This document shows, piece after piece, positions 34,832 through 46,762 of a stretch of 64,000 nucleotides of DNA; the stretch's first letter is position 1, and each line of letters starts with the position of its first letter. The stretch is from Salvator merianae (Eukaryota > Chordata > Lepidosauria > Squamata > Teiidae). Position numbers and translations under genes: made by a program. Below the pieces are notes generated by a model, which was not told the DNA's origin, did not search any database, and was given only the letters and a program-made list of their open reading frames with translations. The stretch spans positions 6,305,316 to 6,369,315 of the forward strand of contig QVOM02000053.1 in NCBI GenBank assembly GCA_003586115.2, given 5' to 3'.

Positions 34832-35164
34832 TAGAGAAGTGCACAAAATTCGTATTTAGTTTGAATTGAAATGAACATCCATTTGTTTGTCTTGACAGGG
34901 AACTGTTCATTCAAAGAAACTACATGTTTGGTATGAAAATTGAACATGTTCACAAAAAGTAACATTTTTATTATTAAAAAATGTTTTAAAAGCCCTTTTA
35001 AAGGGCAAAAACAGAGCAAACATGAATGAATCAGCTGAAACTCTCTTTCTGCTGAACAGTGTCCTGGTTCAGTTTATTTGAATATGCAGCAGGCAAACAA
35101 GTACATGTTTGGTTCAAATCAAGGTGTTTCAAATATGGTACAAATTAAACTTGGTATATCTCTA
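34832..35164. mobile_element. Family A hAT-like MITE copy with diverged 8-bp duplication
   Basis: Starts TAGAGAAGTGCACAAAATTC and ends TTGGTATATCTCTA. Flanks GTCAGCAA (34824-34831) and GTTAGCAG (35165-35172) agree at 6 of 8. The interior has a short hairpin AAAAGCCCTTTTAAAGGGC shared with the 49025 copy. Confidence 0.8.
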
Positions 35165-35172
35165 GTTAGCAG

Positions 35173-37670
35173 CCTATTCTCACAGCCCCTTTCAACCAAC
35201 AAATTTATTCCAGGCCCTGCTGTCTGCACGCTAGAGTTGACTACAGCAAACCCAGTCCCCCAATCACATTGGCAAAGCTGTGGTCCATGACAGGATCCAA
35301 AATGTCACCTGATCCCAGTTCTGATGTGGACACCTTTAAAGAGGTCCATAACAGAACTAATGTCGGCATTCCAAACTACAAAGGGCATGCAGATAGCATA
35401 CCCTTATAGGGAACAATATGCTGGGGGACTCCTTTTGGTGACACTCCAAAAAGGGCACACCATTGGAAAGGGTGGCATCCTGCAAACTTTTGTTCCTGGC
35501 CTTTGTAATCTCCATGCTGCCTCTGGAGTGCTCTTTGTCAGCAGTGACGTGGGCTAGGCAACAACAGCCTGTATGAGTGCAGATACACCTTGGAGTAAAC
35601 TACTGGTAGCACACTAAATCACTCGTGGACCTAATGCATCCCATTTTCATCCTGATGTTTTTCATGAGTACAATTTGTATGCCTAGTTCAGCTATTGAAA
35701 TCAGTGAGGCTTGACTTGAAATGTGGATTAACTTTGACAGGGCTAGGCCGTATTGGAAAAGGATACAAACAGATAAATGAGTCTAAAATAGCATTGTTTG
35801 ATTCATATTTACAAACAAAACAAAATCATTACTTTTTTAACTCTCTGTTCCCTAAGGTACTCTTTTCTTCTGTTCCTCATTATCTCCTACAGCTCTGAAA
35901 TGGGAAGCTTTGATCTCCTACAAGATAATGAATCAGTATAAACTACAGGTGTTCTTTTCTTATGCTTTGATAGTTCTTTTTCATATAATTATTTACTGTA
36001 ATTGCAACAGCTTCCAGTTTGTTCAAAATTTGAAGATCAAGCTCACGTTTTGAACAAAATTGCACTCATGCTCCCAGGAAGTGTAAATCACAGTGCATTT
36101 GTTTGAAAATTATTGCTGGATAAGAATCGTCTGGAATAATCCATATGATAACTGAACCATAAACAGATGCTTCTTTGGGATGAATAAGGATATCTTCTTC
36201 ATTTTTTTTTCATCAACTCAGACTTCGATAGAAAGCATAAGCTTCCTGGAATGTGTATGATCTCATGTTTTTCTAAGTTATACCTATATGGACTTGCTGT
36301 GTTTACAAAGTTTAGTGTCAGCTTCAGTGTCAGCTGGTGACTTCCAAGCTGGATGTTCATGGGTGAGGGCATCAAGAAAGTGGTAACCCCTTCACCTACC
36401 CAACACCTGCCAGGCTCACAGTGACACCAAGGCCAAGCCAGCAGGAAGTAGTGTGGTTGAAAGTCCAAGGCTGGGAGCCTGACAGGCAGCAGGTGGCCAA
36501 AGAGACGTCACCAGAAACATAGGTTTTCTGAGCTGGCCAGTGCACAAGAACACTGTGGGAAATGGAGGGAAGCGCCCAAAGATCAGCTTAAGCTTTAGTA
36601 ATTACACAGAACATAATGGAAAATGTTGGAAAGGTTTTATCTTGATCATTTAGCTATAGGCATGACATCTCCTCGGGTTTAATGCCTCTTTAATATTCCA
36701 GCATAAATAATTCAAATATTCTTCATTAACCTTCTTGGCAGCTGCCACAGTCAAGTTTCTCAAGATGCTGTGAGAACTTATCTTCTTCAGAAGAGGAGAG
36801 CATTTGGTCTGAGGCTGTTATTTTTGGGTGGAGTTGTTTATAAATAGAAATGCTCTGAGGCATTTTTTTTTTAAAAGGAGAGAGAGGCCTTTGATTCACC
36901 TCAACAGACTTTGTGACACGTCCCATTCCCCTATCATTGCAAAGGATTTAAAGTTGGAAAAAAGGAAGGAAAATGTGGAAGTTCAATTATTATTATTACT
37001 ACTACTACTACTACTACTACTACTATACAAATTGTTCTGTGATATCAACCTGATGGACCTGGCTTTGAACAAATACAGCTACTTCTTTATGAAATGTTCC
37101 AAAAAATTATTTAATATAGGTTAGTCTATTGCTGGTAGTTTTTCCGGGGGGGGGGGATTGTTCTGCTTTTATTTTCTCTTTTTATGCTGCTCTTATTTTG
37201 CTCCTCTTGGAAGTAGGATAAAATACAGAAATCATGAGGCAAGCAGAAGCACATTTAAATATAGCCCTATTCTTGCTGCTACTTTTGCTGGAATTCCACA
37301 TCGTTTTTACCTTCCTCCCATTTCAGTGACTCCCCTATTGATCAAAAGCAATCACAGCAACAAAATCTGATGATCACCCTTGGTTGTCTTGAGCACCGTC
37401 GTTACTGGCTACGTTGTTCTTTCCTATCCTCATTTGCTTTTGAAATGAAGGAGATTGGGCACAAATTTCACATTGCTGCATGACCTGAAGTCACTGAAGC
37501 ACAGCGAATCTGAGAGATCTTGTAAGCCCAGAATCATTGCAGTAAAAACAATAATAAAAAAAGAAGCCAAAGCTTTTGTTAGCTGCTGCCACTTCTGCTT
37601 GTTCGGGGAACATAAAAAAAAACAACACGAATCCTCACTGTCTGCACTGCCAGTCTGAGAGGACGGAACA
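35173..37670. other. Intron 1 sequence, mixed
   Basis: 35190-35560 is GC-richer and may be decayed transposon. 36980-37025 holds (ATT)n then (ACT)n, and a run of about ten G follows at 37145. No exon is recognised. Confidence 0.3.
36986..37025. repeat. (ATT)n followed by (ACT)n microsatellite
   Basis: About four ATT and nine ACT units in direct succession. Confidence 0.9.
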
Positions 37671-37965
37671 TCCCTAGTTCGCCTGTAGCCATTTATATGA
37701 AATCTAATTGTGCTGAGAGTGCTATATATGAATTGTCTTACAGAGCTCTACAGTGTTCCATTTAGTTACATGACACTTCATTTTCCCTCTTCGAGGAAAG
37801 GAATTGCTGGCCATATCCTTGATCCTCCTCTGATTTAAAGGCAACAGCTACTTGAAATCCTATTAAATGTTCAAAATTGATGTGTTTCCTGAATTGAAAA
37901 AGGTGACGGCAGAAACAATGGATTCATCAGGAGGCTGCTTAAGGCTGCATACTTCCCTTGGAATT
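37670..37965. promoter_or_regulatory. Candidate conserved non-coding element
   Basis: Repeat-free, with GCCATTTATATGAAATCTAA, GTTACATGACACTTCATTTT, TGATTTAAAGGCAACAGC and AAACAATGGATTCATC (a SOX-like site). The texture is like known vertebrate enhancers in long introns; conservation is untested. Confidence 0.3.
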
Positions 37966-40343
37966 GAAAGCTAATCTGAAAGAGGAATCATCAGTTGACT
38001 TCTGTTTATTTATTCTTACTCATAGCCAAGTCATTTTCTCCTATATTACACATCTGCTTAAAAAAACAAACACTAATCTTCCCAATCTTAGCACAGATTT
38101 TTATTTTAAAATTACGACGGGAAGACTTGTCAAGGGCCGGCTTTCATACATTTATTCTTAGACATATACTCTGTCTTCCTCCAAAGAGTTTCTGATAGTA
38201 CATTGGATGGTTTCTCCACTCTCATTTTAACTTCACATAATTCCTGCCTAACTGAAACACACCTATTTAACCTGGTCTTTGGCTGAGATAAGTCTGAAGG
38301 TGACTCTTTTCTGTTTGTTGTTGTTGTTGTTTCTTTTCTAGTGACATTGGGCGGGGAGAATTATAATCACAGAGGAGGAAAATCTAGCCAATCTCATCAT
38401 GGGAACAAATGCTGCCAGTGAGAACAATTAGGGCCACTGAAATCTGGGTCAGTGGTGGCCATTGAGCAGTGTGCGCTTGTTGTTAGGGAGGTGGCTGGCA
38501 AACTTTGAGACAAAGGAACAGCAATGTCTGGAAATATGAGGTAGGATTATTCTTTTAACTGTTGAATGTCTGGTTTTGTTGCTGTTATTTTTGTTGTTTG
38601 TTTTTGATGGCTATAGAAGAAACATTTTCTAAAAGGGACGATTGAAAAAAGCCCTGCCTGATTGCACCTCTAGTTGCCTTAGATGGACCCCACCATACAA
38701 TTTCTGCCCCCAGCAAGAAGCTTTTAACTCTGCACTTCACAGGGAACATTGAAATCCTGTACCATAGGGCATCCTTTATGCAAAAGGTTCAGTATCTGGT
38801 TTTTATAGGTAGGTGTGAGGAAGACTTCTGACTGAAGATCCAGCAACCCATTCCCAGCCAATAAATGGAGGCAATACTGAGCTATATAGACTGGTATGGA
38901 AAGCTAGCTGGTCATGTGATACTTCAAAGTACATTGTTAATAAGACCATTATTACCACAAGTCTCAGTCTGTGCTTTTGAAAAAGAGTGAGCATGTTGGG
39001 CTTAACTGGATGGCCAAAGGCAATGTTATTCTGCAATCCCATAAGTTATGACTGTCACTTGCTAAATCTTTAAACATCTGTACGTGCTCTGGGTTGTTGG
39101 AAAACATTCACTGTTGAGGGATAAATAGAGCAGCTTCAGGCTAACAGTATATTACCATAGAGTGCTTTGTGCTACAAAATAAACAGCCTGTGGAAAATAG
39201 ATTTTTCTAACGTCCTTCAGTTATATTAATCAATAGCAACAGTAAGTACACCATTTTCAGATATAATCATTTTCAAGATGACAGCATCCCTTTAAGTCAG
39301 TGGCACTTGCTTAAAGGAAGAAACCATACATGTTTGAATCTGAAAGCCCATTTGCACACGCTGCAGTTCTGAAATATTTAAATGGCCATCCTCCTCAGAT
39401 CTCTACAATAACTTCCTGATAGCTACCACACGACAGGATTCTGCCTTTTAAGTCATTCCTCTTCTCAATTATGTCCATAGATTAAACTATTGGTCTTCTT
39501 ACCCACAGAAATTAAAAACTTAGTGGCTAAAGAATTTGTTCATTATTTCAACTCACAAAATGAAGTGCTGCTTCTAGATGAGGGATTATTGTTCTCTGGT
39601 CCAGGCAGCAGACTAGCTTCAATGGCCATTAGCTGAACTTGAACTGAACATTAGGTTTGGGGCCAAGGAGCTGGTCACCTTCATTCAGCCCCATCCCATT
39701 GGGCAACTACTAAGGCCATTTCTGCATTTACCTGCCTGCCTTAGGATCATACCATTATTGTGGGGGTGCTGCCCAACTGGCCACTGACTGCCCTAACAAA
39801 ACAGAAGCAAAGCCTCCCATTTCCTACAACATGTCCTCAGAGTATAAGGACTGTGATGACATGTTTGAGGAAAGAGGCTGACACTTCACTGCAGCACCAT
39901 TTCTGTTACTTTGCAATTGTGATTGCTGCTTTATACAAAAAAAATAACAACAAAAGGATCCTTGGTATCAGCCCCGCACCTCTGAATTCACATTCCAGAA
40001 TGGCTTATCTACCAAGGACAATAAATTACACCATACTCGGCTATTGCATCCACTATGGCAGACAGTAAAGGATCAAGCAGACCCTGTGATCTTGAGGCTC
40101 AGTGCATTGTAGACCATGCCTTTTACCCTCATTCTAAACTTTCCTTCAACAATTTTCTACTTTTACTAATTCTGTGGCATCTCAGAGATCTCTCAATGGA
40201 AAACAAGACTATTTCTGTGAAGGAGAACCCTGTTTCAATTTTTTGCATTCCCAGCCTTTCAAAAATTGGTATTACTTCCATTAGTAAAGGATTAGCTAAC
40301 CTCTTGATCTCCAGAACACAGTTGTGTAAATTCAGTGTGTTTT
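37966..40343. other. Intron 1 sequence without a named feature
   Basis: A (TTG)n run lies at 38314-38332. The start of 39715 (AGGCCATTTCTGCATTTACC) resembles a family C end but has no matching partner. Otherwise unremarkable. Confidence 0.35.
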
Positions 40344-40880
40344 AGAATAATTTGAATCAAACCAACTGGACTGACCCAGTTTGATTTGAACCGAGCCACC
40401 CCCGGCTCAAATGGGGGTGGTTTTATTCAATTCAAACTGGTCTAAAATGATCCTGTCTATTCCTTTTGTTACACTGAAAATTGCACAATTCTGGGTAGAA
40501 CTGCACAATTGCGCATATGCACAATTCTCAGTCATAACAACAAAATTATGAAACTGTCCATGAACCTGTTTAAGTTTGATCTGAACTAGTTCTAGATTGA
40601 GCCAAACTCAATGGGGTTTGAACTGTATATGCCGTTGTTTGAATATCCAAGAAATTCAATTGAAGCGAACCATTCCCCCATTTCCAAACATGAATGACTC
40701 AATTAAACAGTTCACGTTCACTGTGGCCTTGCCCTTTTTTAATGGAAAAAAATTGCTATGTTCAAAATTGAATGTGAACAGCCATTTGTTCAATTAAATG
40801 GTTCACTATCAAGCCAAACAAAGGGGTGTTTGGTTCAATTTTGAACTAAAGATGATTTGCATTTGTGTCCATCTCTGTTA
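40344..40880. mobile_element. Family A-related MITE, longer variant
   Basis: Full of GAATCAAACC, GGTTTGAAC and GTTCAATTTTGAAC words; ends TTTGTGTCCATCTCTGTTA, near the family A terminus. The middle has repeated GCACAATTCTG / GCACAATTGCGCATATGCAC not present in other copies. Left end uncertain. Confidence 0.6.
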
Positions 40881-43738
40881 GGACATTGCAGCCATGTTGC
40901 CAAGTGAAACACAGTTGTGTCTCAGTTCTCTATTTCTAAAATGTAATAGCAGTGAAGAGGAAAGTAACATCTTTTTTTCTCTCTCACACTCTCTCATTTT
41001 TGGAAAGCTCCATTATAGAGAATTTGTTTTACCTTAGGCTTAGTTCATAAAAGCTTGTTCAAAGTATAAGTTTAGAGGAGCTGGAAAGATGCCAAGCCAA
41101 ACCAAGCCTTTCAGGCTTGCTTAAATGTAGATTCTGTAAGCTCAAGCTTTCTGGGTAAAATTCACTAGTTATGTCTGCCCTGAAGCTCCAGCACTTTTTG
41201 TTGCCAGAAAAATCCCTGACCCTTGATGATAAGGAAGAAAGGGAGAATCTACTGGCCTCTAGGTACAGTGAGACTACAGCATCCATTTGTTCTGAATACT
41301 GACTGTTCCAACAAAGCTTGGAGGCATCTGTAGTGAGTAGAATTTGGTGGGCTGTTGGTTAGCCAGTTCTGTGCTAGACAATCAGAAAGATTAGACTCCT
41401 CTGTGTGTGAGTGTGTGTGTGTGTGTTCATTTCAGCTTTCAACTGTGGTAAGTGACAGGATTATATACTATGTTCGGTAGTTGCAGGAAAAATGCTCTTT
41501 CTCTGGAATTTGATTTTGGACAATAGGGTCAACAGACCACTGAAAATATCCCAAGCCACTGCAGGAGATGAAGGACCAAAACTTTGCAGCTTTCACTGTG
41601 TTTCAAGAAAAACAAGGATGACATTTAAAGTCTACGAGGGTGACATTTTGGAGCTGTTTATGTGTATGACTAAAATCTAACACTTCCCTTGCTGTTCCTT
41701 AAGATTTTATGGATGAGAATCTACTTCATTAGATGCAAAAAGTGTTAATGAGTAGGAATCCACACACTGAATGCAGAGGAAAAGGGGGATATTTTGATCT
41801 TTGTTCTACTTTATATTCATGTAGAGTGAAGACAGAACAATAGAAGAGATAGGTAGAGCACAAAGACAACTTTTTGCCTAGTCAAGAATATTTTAAGACC
41901 ACTTGCTGCTTTTGGTATGCCTGAAAATCAGTGATATAAATGGGGAACATATTGTATGCAGAATGTTGGAGGATGGAAACTCCATGGTCCAAATAGCATG
42001 CTTGAATTGTCTAGCATGAAGCTGTCTAGCATGAAGAAATAGCGGGAGATGAAAAACTAATTAATTGATCAAGGTGTGTTCACAATGCATTCTATTCTCC
42101 ATAGTTGCACCTGAAGATAGAACTATGTTTGAAACACCCTAGCTGCATAAAGAACATGTATGTCAATGGAACCTGAAGGCGAGACGTGTGCTGCTGATCT
42201 CTACATTTATGTGCACACAGTGCAGTCACCCTTGGTGTGCTCTGAGGGCATTGGAGGTTTTTGACAAAGGCTTTCATGTGCATGACAAGTTCCAGCTGCT
42301 ATTGCAGTGCATAAGACCACTGTGGCATGAGATCTTGCTTACTGGGTATTGCATTTGTACCTGTGTATACTTTTTAAACATTTGTTTTAGTTTTATTTTT
42401 GTTTTGATGTGGACATATGACAAATCAATAAACTTGATAACACACATAGATAATCAAGTTGGAGGAAAATGGTTAAATTGAGGTTTTTTTAAAACAATCC
42501 CACTGTCCCTCCTTTCTTATTCTGCGGTCCTAATCTCATCGGCATGACATATCTAAATTCCCATTAAAATCTCCAAACTATCAACATCCAGTGATATCTG
42601 TAATTTAAAAAATAAAAAAAAGGAACCAGACAGTTAAAAAAAACAAAACACATTACTACAAATTGGTTAAGGATAAAGTCAGATGGACATCAAAACTAAT
42701 TTGGTGGTGCAGCAAAGCATCAGTTGATTTGGCAAATCCAAATGCCTTTCGTTATGCCAAACTGAACTTTGCTTCATTACAAATCCAAGTGCAGTTTGGT
42801 GGAATGAAACTCCCATTCACCATATCACAACCACCACCCTAACATTTCCTGTTCCTCCAGAACTCCCTGACCAGATCTCTGCACTTTGGAAAGCACCATC
42901 CCATAAACGAAGTTTCTGCTAAAAGCCTCTTCTCAATCCCTGCGTCTCAAGAATCTGACATCTGACATCTTCTTCCAGCCATAAAATTTTATTGCATTTT
43001 TGAAGATCTGCATTCTGGTAACTTCTGCCTGATGAGTAACAGCATCACAGCTGATTCTATTCCCTCATCTAGTGGATCTATATTTAAGAGAGCTGCAAAT
43101 GGAACAAACACTTCTTTCTACCAAGAAAAAAAAAACATAAAAGAGTTCCTTTCTATTTTTTGAAGGAAATTATTTATTCATTGCACCCTTCCCTCATGCT
43201 ACAGAGGATCATGCTCAAGTACTCTCATCTGTCTAAACTGAGAAAATAAGAAACAAACAAGCCCCAAAATGGAACATGCACAGCAGAACAAATCTTGTTC
43301 CTATCCACTGAATCATATTTGAAAAACTGACTGCAGTTCCCATCCATTCCTTTCATACACCATTACGCTGTCAAGAAACATAAATGCCTGCTTCTAAGTG
43401 CACCGTACATTTGTGACAGCAAGATGCCCAGGAGGGATTTCAATTATTTCAACCAAAAGAAGGCTGATTGAGCAAAAAATACAAATCTTGTAAGTGTCAT
43501 TGGGAAACAATTTGAGGATGGGGAAAAAATTGCTGATTCCCACTCACTCTATCACTTTTTTCATATCTAGTGATTGTGCTATAGGGTGAGGTGTTAGCCT
43601 GTATTGGACAGATCATTTTATGTACAGAAATGTGACTCTGTTTCCTTTCAGTCAATACCTTTGGATAATGCCAGATTCACACAGGTTCTCTAAAAATGAA
43701 ACTGTGCAATCCTAGACGTGTCTACTGAAAGTAAGCCT
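40881..43738. other. Intron 1 sequence without a named feature
   Basis: (TG)n lies at 41402-41426. 43165-43235 (TTATTTATTCATTGCACCC) may be a decayed antisense LINE tail. The rest is not recognised. Confidence 0.35.
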
Positions 43739-44310
43739 CATTGAGTGTTTTCGCACTTAGGAGAGTTGAACATACTAATTAGCAAGGTTTGGGCTGGCCA
43801 GGATCAGGTATGGTGAGTAGTATTTGCACTTGTCAGCAATGGAACAGTTTGTGAGTTGACCAGCAGGGAGAGTAGTGCAAATGGGAATGCACTAGTTAGG
43901 GAGATGTTTCCAAAGCCAGAGCAGCTCCTTTCGAAGTTGTGTTTGAAACAGCAGCCAGGGCATGAAGCCAAAAGTGCAAAACAGGTTGTGAAGCATTGAA
44001 TGGCACCTGTGAAGCCCCACTGGCCCTTCCCCACCACCATTTCAAACCTGGAAGTAGTGCAAACGCACCTCCCTTGATCTACATCTGATCGCACAAGACA
44101 GCTTCCAGACTGCAATTTAGTGCACCAGCGCTACTCAACTTCAGGTGAGCATCAGGTGGGCTTTGGTGAGCTTCAAGGCAGCTGATTCCATTTGTAGGTG
44201 TGAATGCATCTGACTAGTGAGTGGACAGGAATGTTCCTCTTGCAAAATGTGAACAGGGCCATTGTTTTCAATGGGGCTTAATTCTAAGTCTATGCTTTTA
44301 GGACTGCCAC
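43706..44310. mobile_element. Squamate dispersed repeat (TCTACTCAGAAGTAAGT type), split by an insertion
   Basis: Left piece: TGCAATCCTAGACGTGTCTA, CTGAAAGTAAGCCTCATTG. Right piece: TTTTCAATGGGGCTTAATTC, CTATGCTTTTAGGACTGC. Intact copies run these together (AAGTAAGTCCCATTG then TTCAATGGGGCTTACTCC). Related fragments are at 55675-55725 and 56578-56650. Confidence 0.6.
43747..44259. mobile_element. Non-autonomous hAT-like element inserted in the repeat
   Basis: Starts GTTTTCGCACTTAGG and ends GCAAAATGTGAACAGGGC, loosely inverted ends. Flanks CATTGAGT (43739-43746) and CATTGTTT (44260-44267) agree at 6 of 8 and sit exactly where the host repeat is interrupted. The interior open frame (43804-44115, minus) has no recognisable domain. 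Confidence 0.6.
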
Positions 44311-44795
44311 TTCAACGACTTTAGCACTAATACATTTAAAGACAGTCAAAGGAAGGAACATTTAATTTCTTTTCTTAAAACTAATGATAATAGGGAAAAA
44401 TATCTTACAAAGCATCCATATAGATGCCAGCGTAATCTGTGTTTAGAATCTTGGAATCAAGTAAATAATATAGATGTGGTTTCAGTCTTCTGAGCCAGAA
44501 CAGATGGTGGAACCAAATCCATGCATCCACTCCACTAAAGTCGTCTCCTGAAACTTGTGTTTAAGGAAGTTTACAAAGAGCAAAAATGCAAAGGGAGAAA
44601 TTGAAAAGCTGGGGCTGAGAATAGACCAAATATTCATTTTGTGCATCAAGCTTTTATAAGTTTTGGGAAGCACATGTTACAGTCCATTTTTTGAATCCTG
44701 CTGTGCATGCAACTCTGCCATGCGTGCTCAGCTTGTGCTCCTCCAGATTCTCTAGAATTACAATTCCTAGCAATCCATGGACCATACATGTATGA
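44311..44795. other. Intron 1 sequence without a named feature
   Basis: No repeat family or exon recognised. Confidence 0.4.
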
Positions 44796-44803
44796 GTTAT
44801 CTG

Positions 44804-45092
44804 TAGAGAAGTTCCACGTTGGTTCTGTTAGTTCAAGGTTTGCATGGTTTCCATGTGAACCGAAGCACCCTGTATTTCAGAAAATCCCATCTGAATCAAA
44901 TCTGACCCAAGGGGTGTTGTAATGAGCCAAGCAAACCATGGTGAACCTAGGGTGGTTCATTATGATTTGCTTAGTTTGAATGCAAACTGAGCCACCCTGT
45001 AGTCTGAAAATCCAGTTTGAAAGAAATCTGGACCAAGGGTAGTTGGTTCTATTTGAACTGAAACATAACATTTCAGTTTGTGAATGTCCCTA
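44804..45092. mobile_element. Family A hAT-like MITE copy with near-perfect 8-bp duplication
   Basis: Starts TAGAGAAGTTCCACG and ends GTGAATGTCCCTA. Flanks GTTATCTG (44796-44803) and GTTGTCTG (45093-45100) agree at 7 of 8. The interior (GGTTTGCATGGTTTCCATG, GAGCCACCCTGTAGT) parallels the 24353 copy. Confidence 0.85.
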
Positions 45093-45100
45093 GTTGTCTG

Positions 45101-46280
45101 CATAAAATCAGTGACTTGAGATTGCCATCACACTGGTGTTCTGCAGCCAGAACTATTCAAATAATTTGAAATAATGATCTTTCTTTACAGCACAGATTCT
45201 GCCCTTTTGCAGAACCTGGCAGTAATTCATTTGGTCTTTCTTGAGGACAAGCACACTAGAAGTTCTATAACTATTCAGGTCTGTCATTTCCAACATTTAT
45301 GCATTTTTATACAAAATTCATTTTGAAGCAAGAAATAAGGTTTGTGTGTAGCTAGAGCCTAAGACATTGAAAGAATTTATTTGAATCTTACTCCCCGCTC
45401 CTTTCCTCTTTTTCCCCCTGAGAAGAAAAGAAACAACTAACTGAAGTCCAATATTCTTATAAGGGCAAACACTGGAATTTTACTGGATTTGTGATTGTCT
45501 GAAATACTGTGGCACATAGACCCTTGACTGGATTACGTTCATCTTGATATGTAATACTTTCATCCAAAACAGATATTATCTAGATTTTGCACTTGGCTTA
45601 ACTGCAGCAGAAAAAATTTATCCATAGTCTTGCTAAGTACTTGTTATATTTAACTAGAGGAGTTTGACCCTAATAAACTAAGCTAAACAAGGACAATTTA
45701 TGTTTGTGGCTTTTCATTTTCTGTGCAATCTTACTTAGAAAAATGAGGCAAAGGGAACTGACAGGTGAAACAAATATGCTTCCTGGAAACTCTAATAAAG
45801 CAGAAGCCAATAAAGCTTGAGTCCTGTCATTTACAACAGAGACCATATCAGTGCCTATGAGTACAATTTCATGTGGCATGTAGTTTTATTTATTTGTAGA
45901 ATCAAAAGTGAAGGGTTCACCTACTTCAGCTTCCTGTTGAGCACAGAAAACCAGTTCCTTAAACATCCACTGATTTCCCTTATGCATCTGACATGCTGTT
46001 CTGTAGTTCATAGGATCATGGAAGGGGCCATTAGGTCACTGACCTGAACAACCATGACTTTGGAAGCCAAAGTTGATGGAAGTTGTAATCAAAACAACTT
46101 AAAGTAGAGCAAGTAAGCATAAGGCATGGAAGCCTCAAACATATAGGAAGACATAACCTTCTCTTTATATCAATTTACAGTATGTTCATGAATCAGGGTC
46201 AAGAGGGTGGCAAGAAATTAACTATTGTAGCATAATATCCCTCTATTCTGTAATTGCAGCTCTGACAGCCAGGAATGAAG
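45101..46280. other. Intron 1 sequence without a named feature
   Basis: 46003-46050 (CATAGGATCATGGAAGGGGC) is a short antisense-type piece of the LINE-like repeat seen at 7985. Otherwise unremarkable. Confidence 0.4.
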
Positions 46281-46460
46281 GGCCCTTTCTGCACTTCGCC
46301 TTATTGTGGATGATATCCCAGAATAGGGACCTGCTATGCACATGCTAGTGCAAACTATGAAAGGTCTTGCCCAGGATCTACCATAGTCTGCACTAGCATG
46401 CAGATGGCAGGTCCCTATTCTGAGATATAATCTGGAATAAGTCCAAGTGCAGAAAGGGCC
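46281..46460. mobile_element. Family C foldback MITE, copy 3 (complete hairpin)
   Basis: Same arms as 15399: GGCCCTTTCTGCACTTCG at the left and GTCCAAGTGCAGAAAGGGCC at the right, with CATGCTAGTGCA and TGCACTAGCATG internal arms. The loop is slightly longer (GGTCTTGCCCAGGATC). Confidence 0.85.
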
Positions 46461-46762
46461 AAGGTTTCTGCCCTTGAGGGCCTTAGGCAACTCATTTCAG
46501 TGCCAAAATAAGGCACACCATCAAAATGGGTGCCCTAGTATACCAGATCATGGAGGGATCCACATACCCCTTGGTCCAGTTTACTACCAGCTAGTACACC
46601 TGTAGAACTGTTTAAACAGGTCTACCAGTGTTCCAGATCTGAACTGGATCAGGAGTCTCTGTACTAGTGAGGGTTGGGACCTCCCTTAAACCAAACTAGT
46701 ATGCAAAAGCAAGGTCCGTATTTCCCACTAGACTGGTCTAGAGGTAAGTGCAGAAAGGCCCT
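46461..46762. mobile_element. Possible further family C-type element
   Basis: The segment ends at 46745-46762 with AAGTGCAGAAAGGCCC, an exact family C terminus, but the interior differs and no matching start adjoins. It may be the rest of a longer parent element whose left end is at 46281. Confidence 0.4.
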
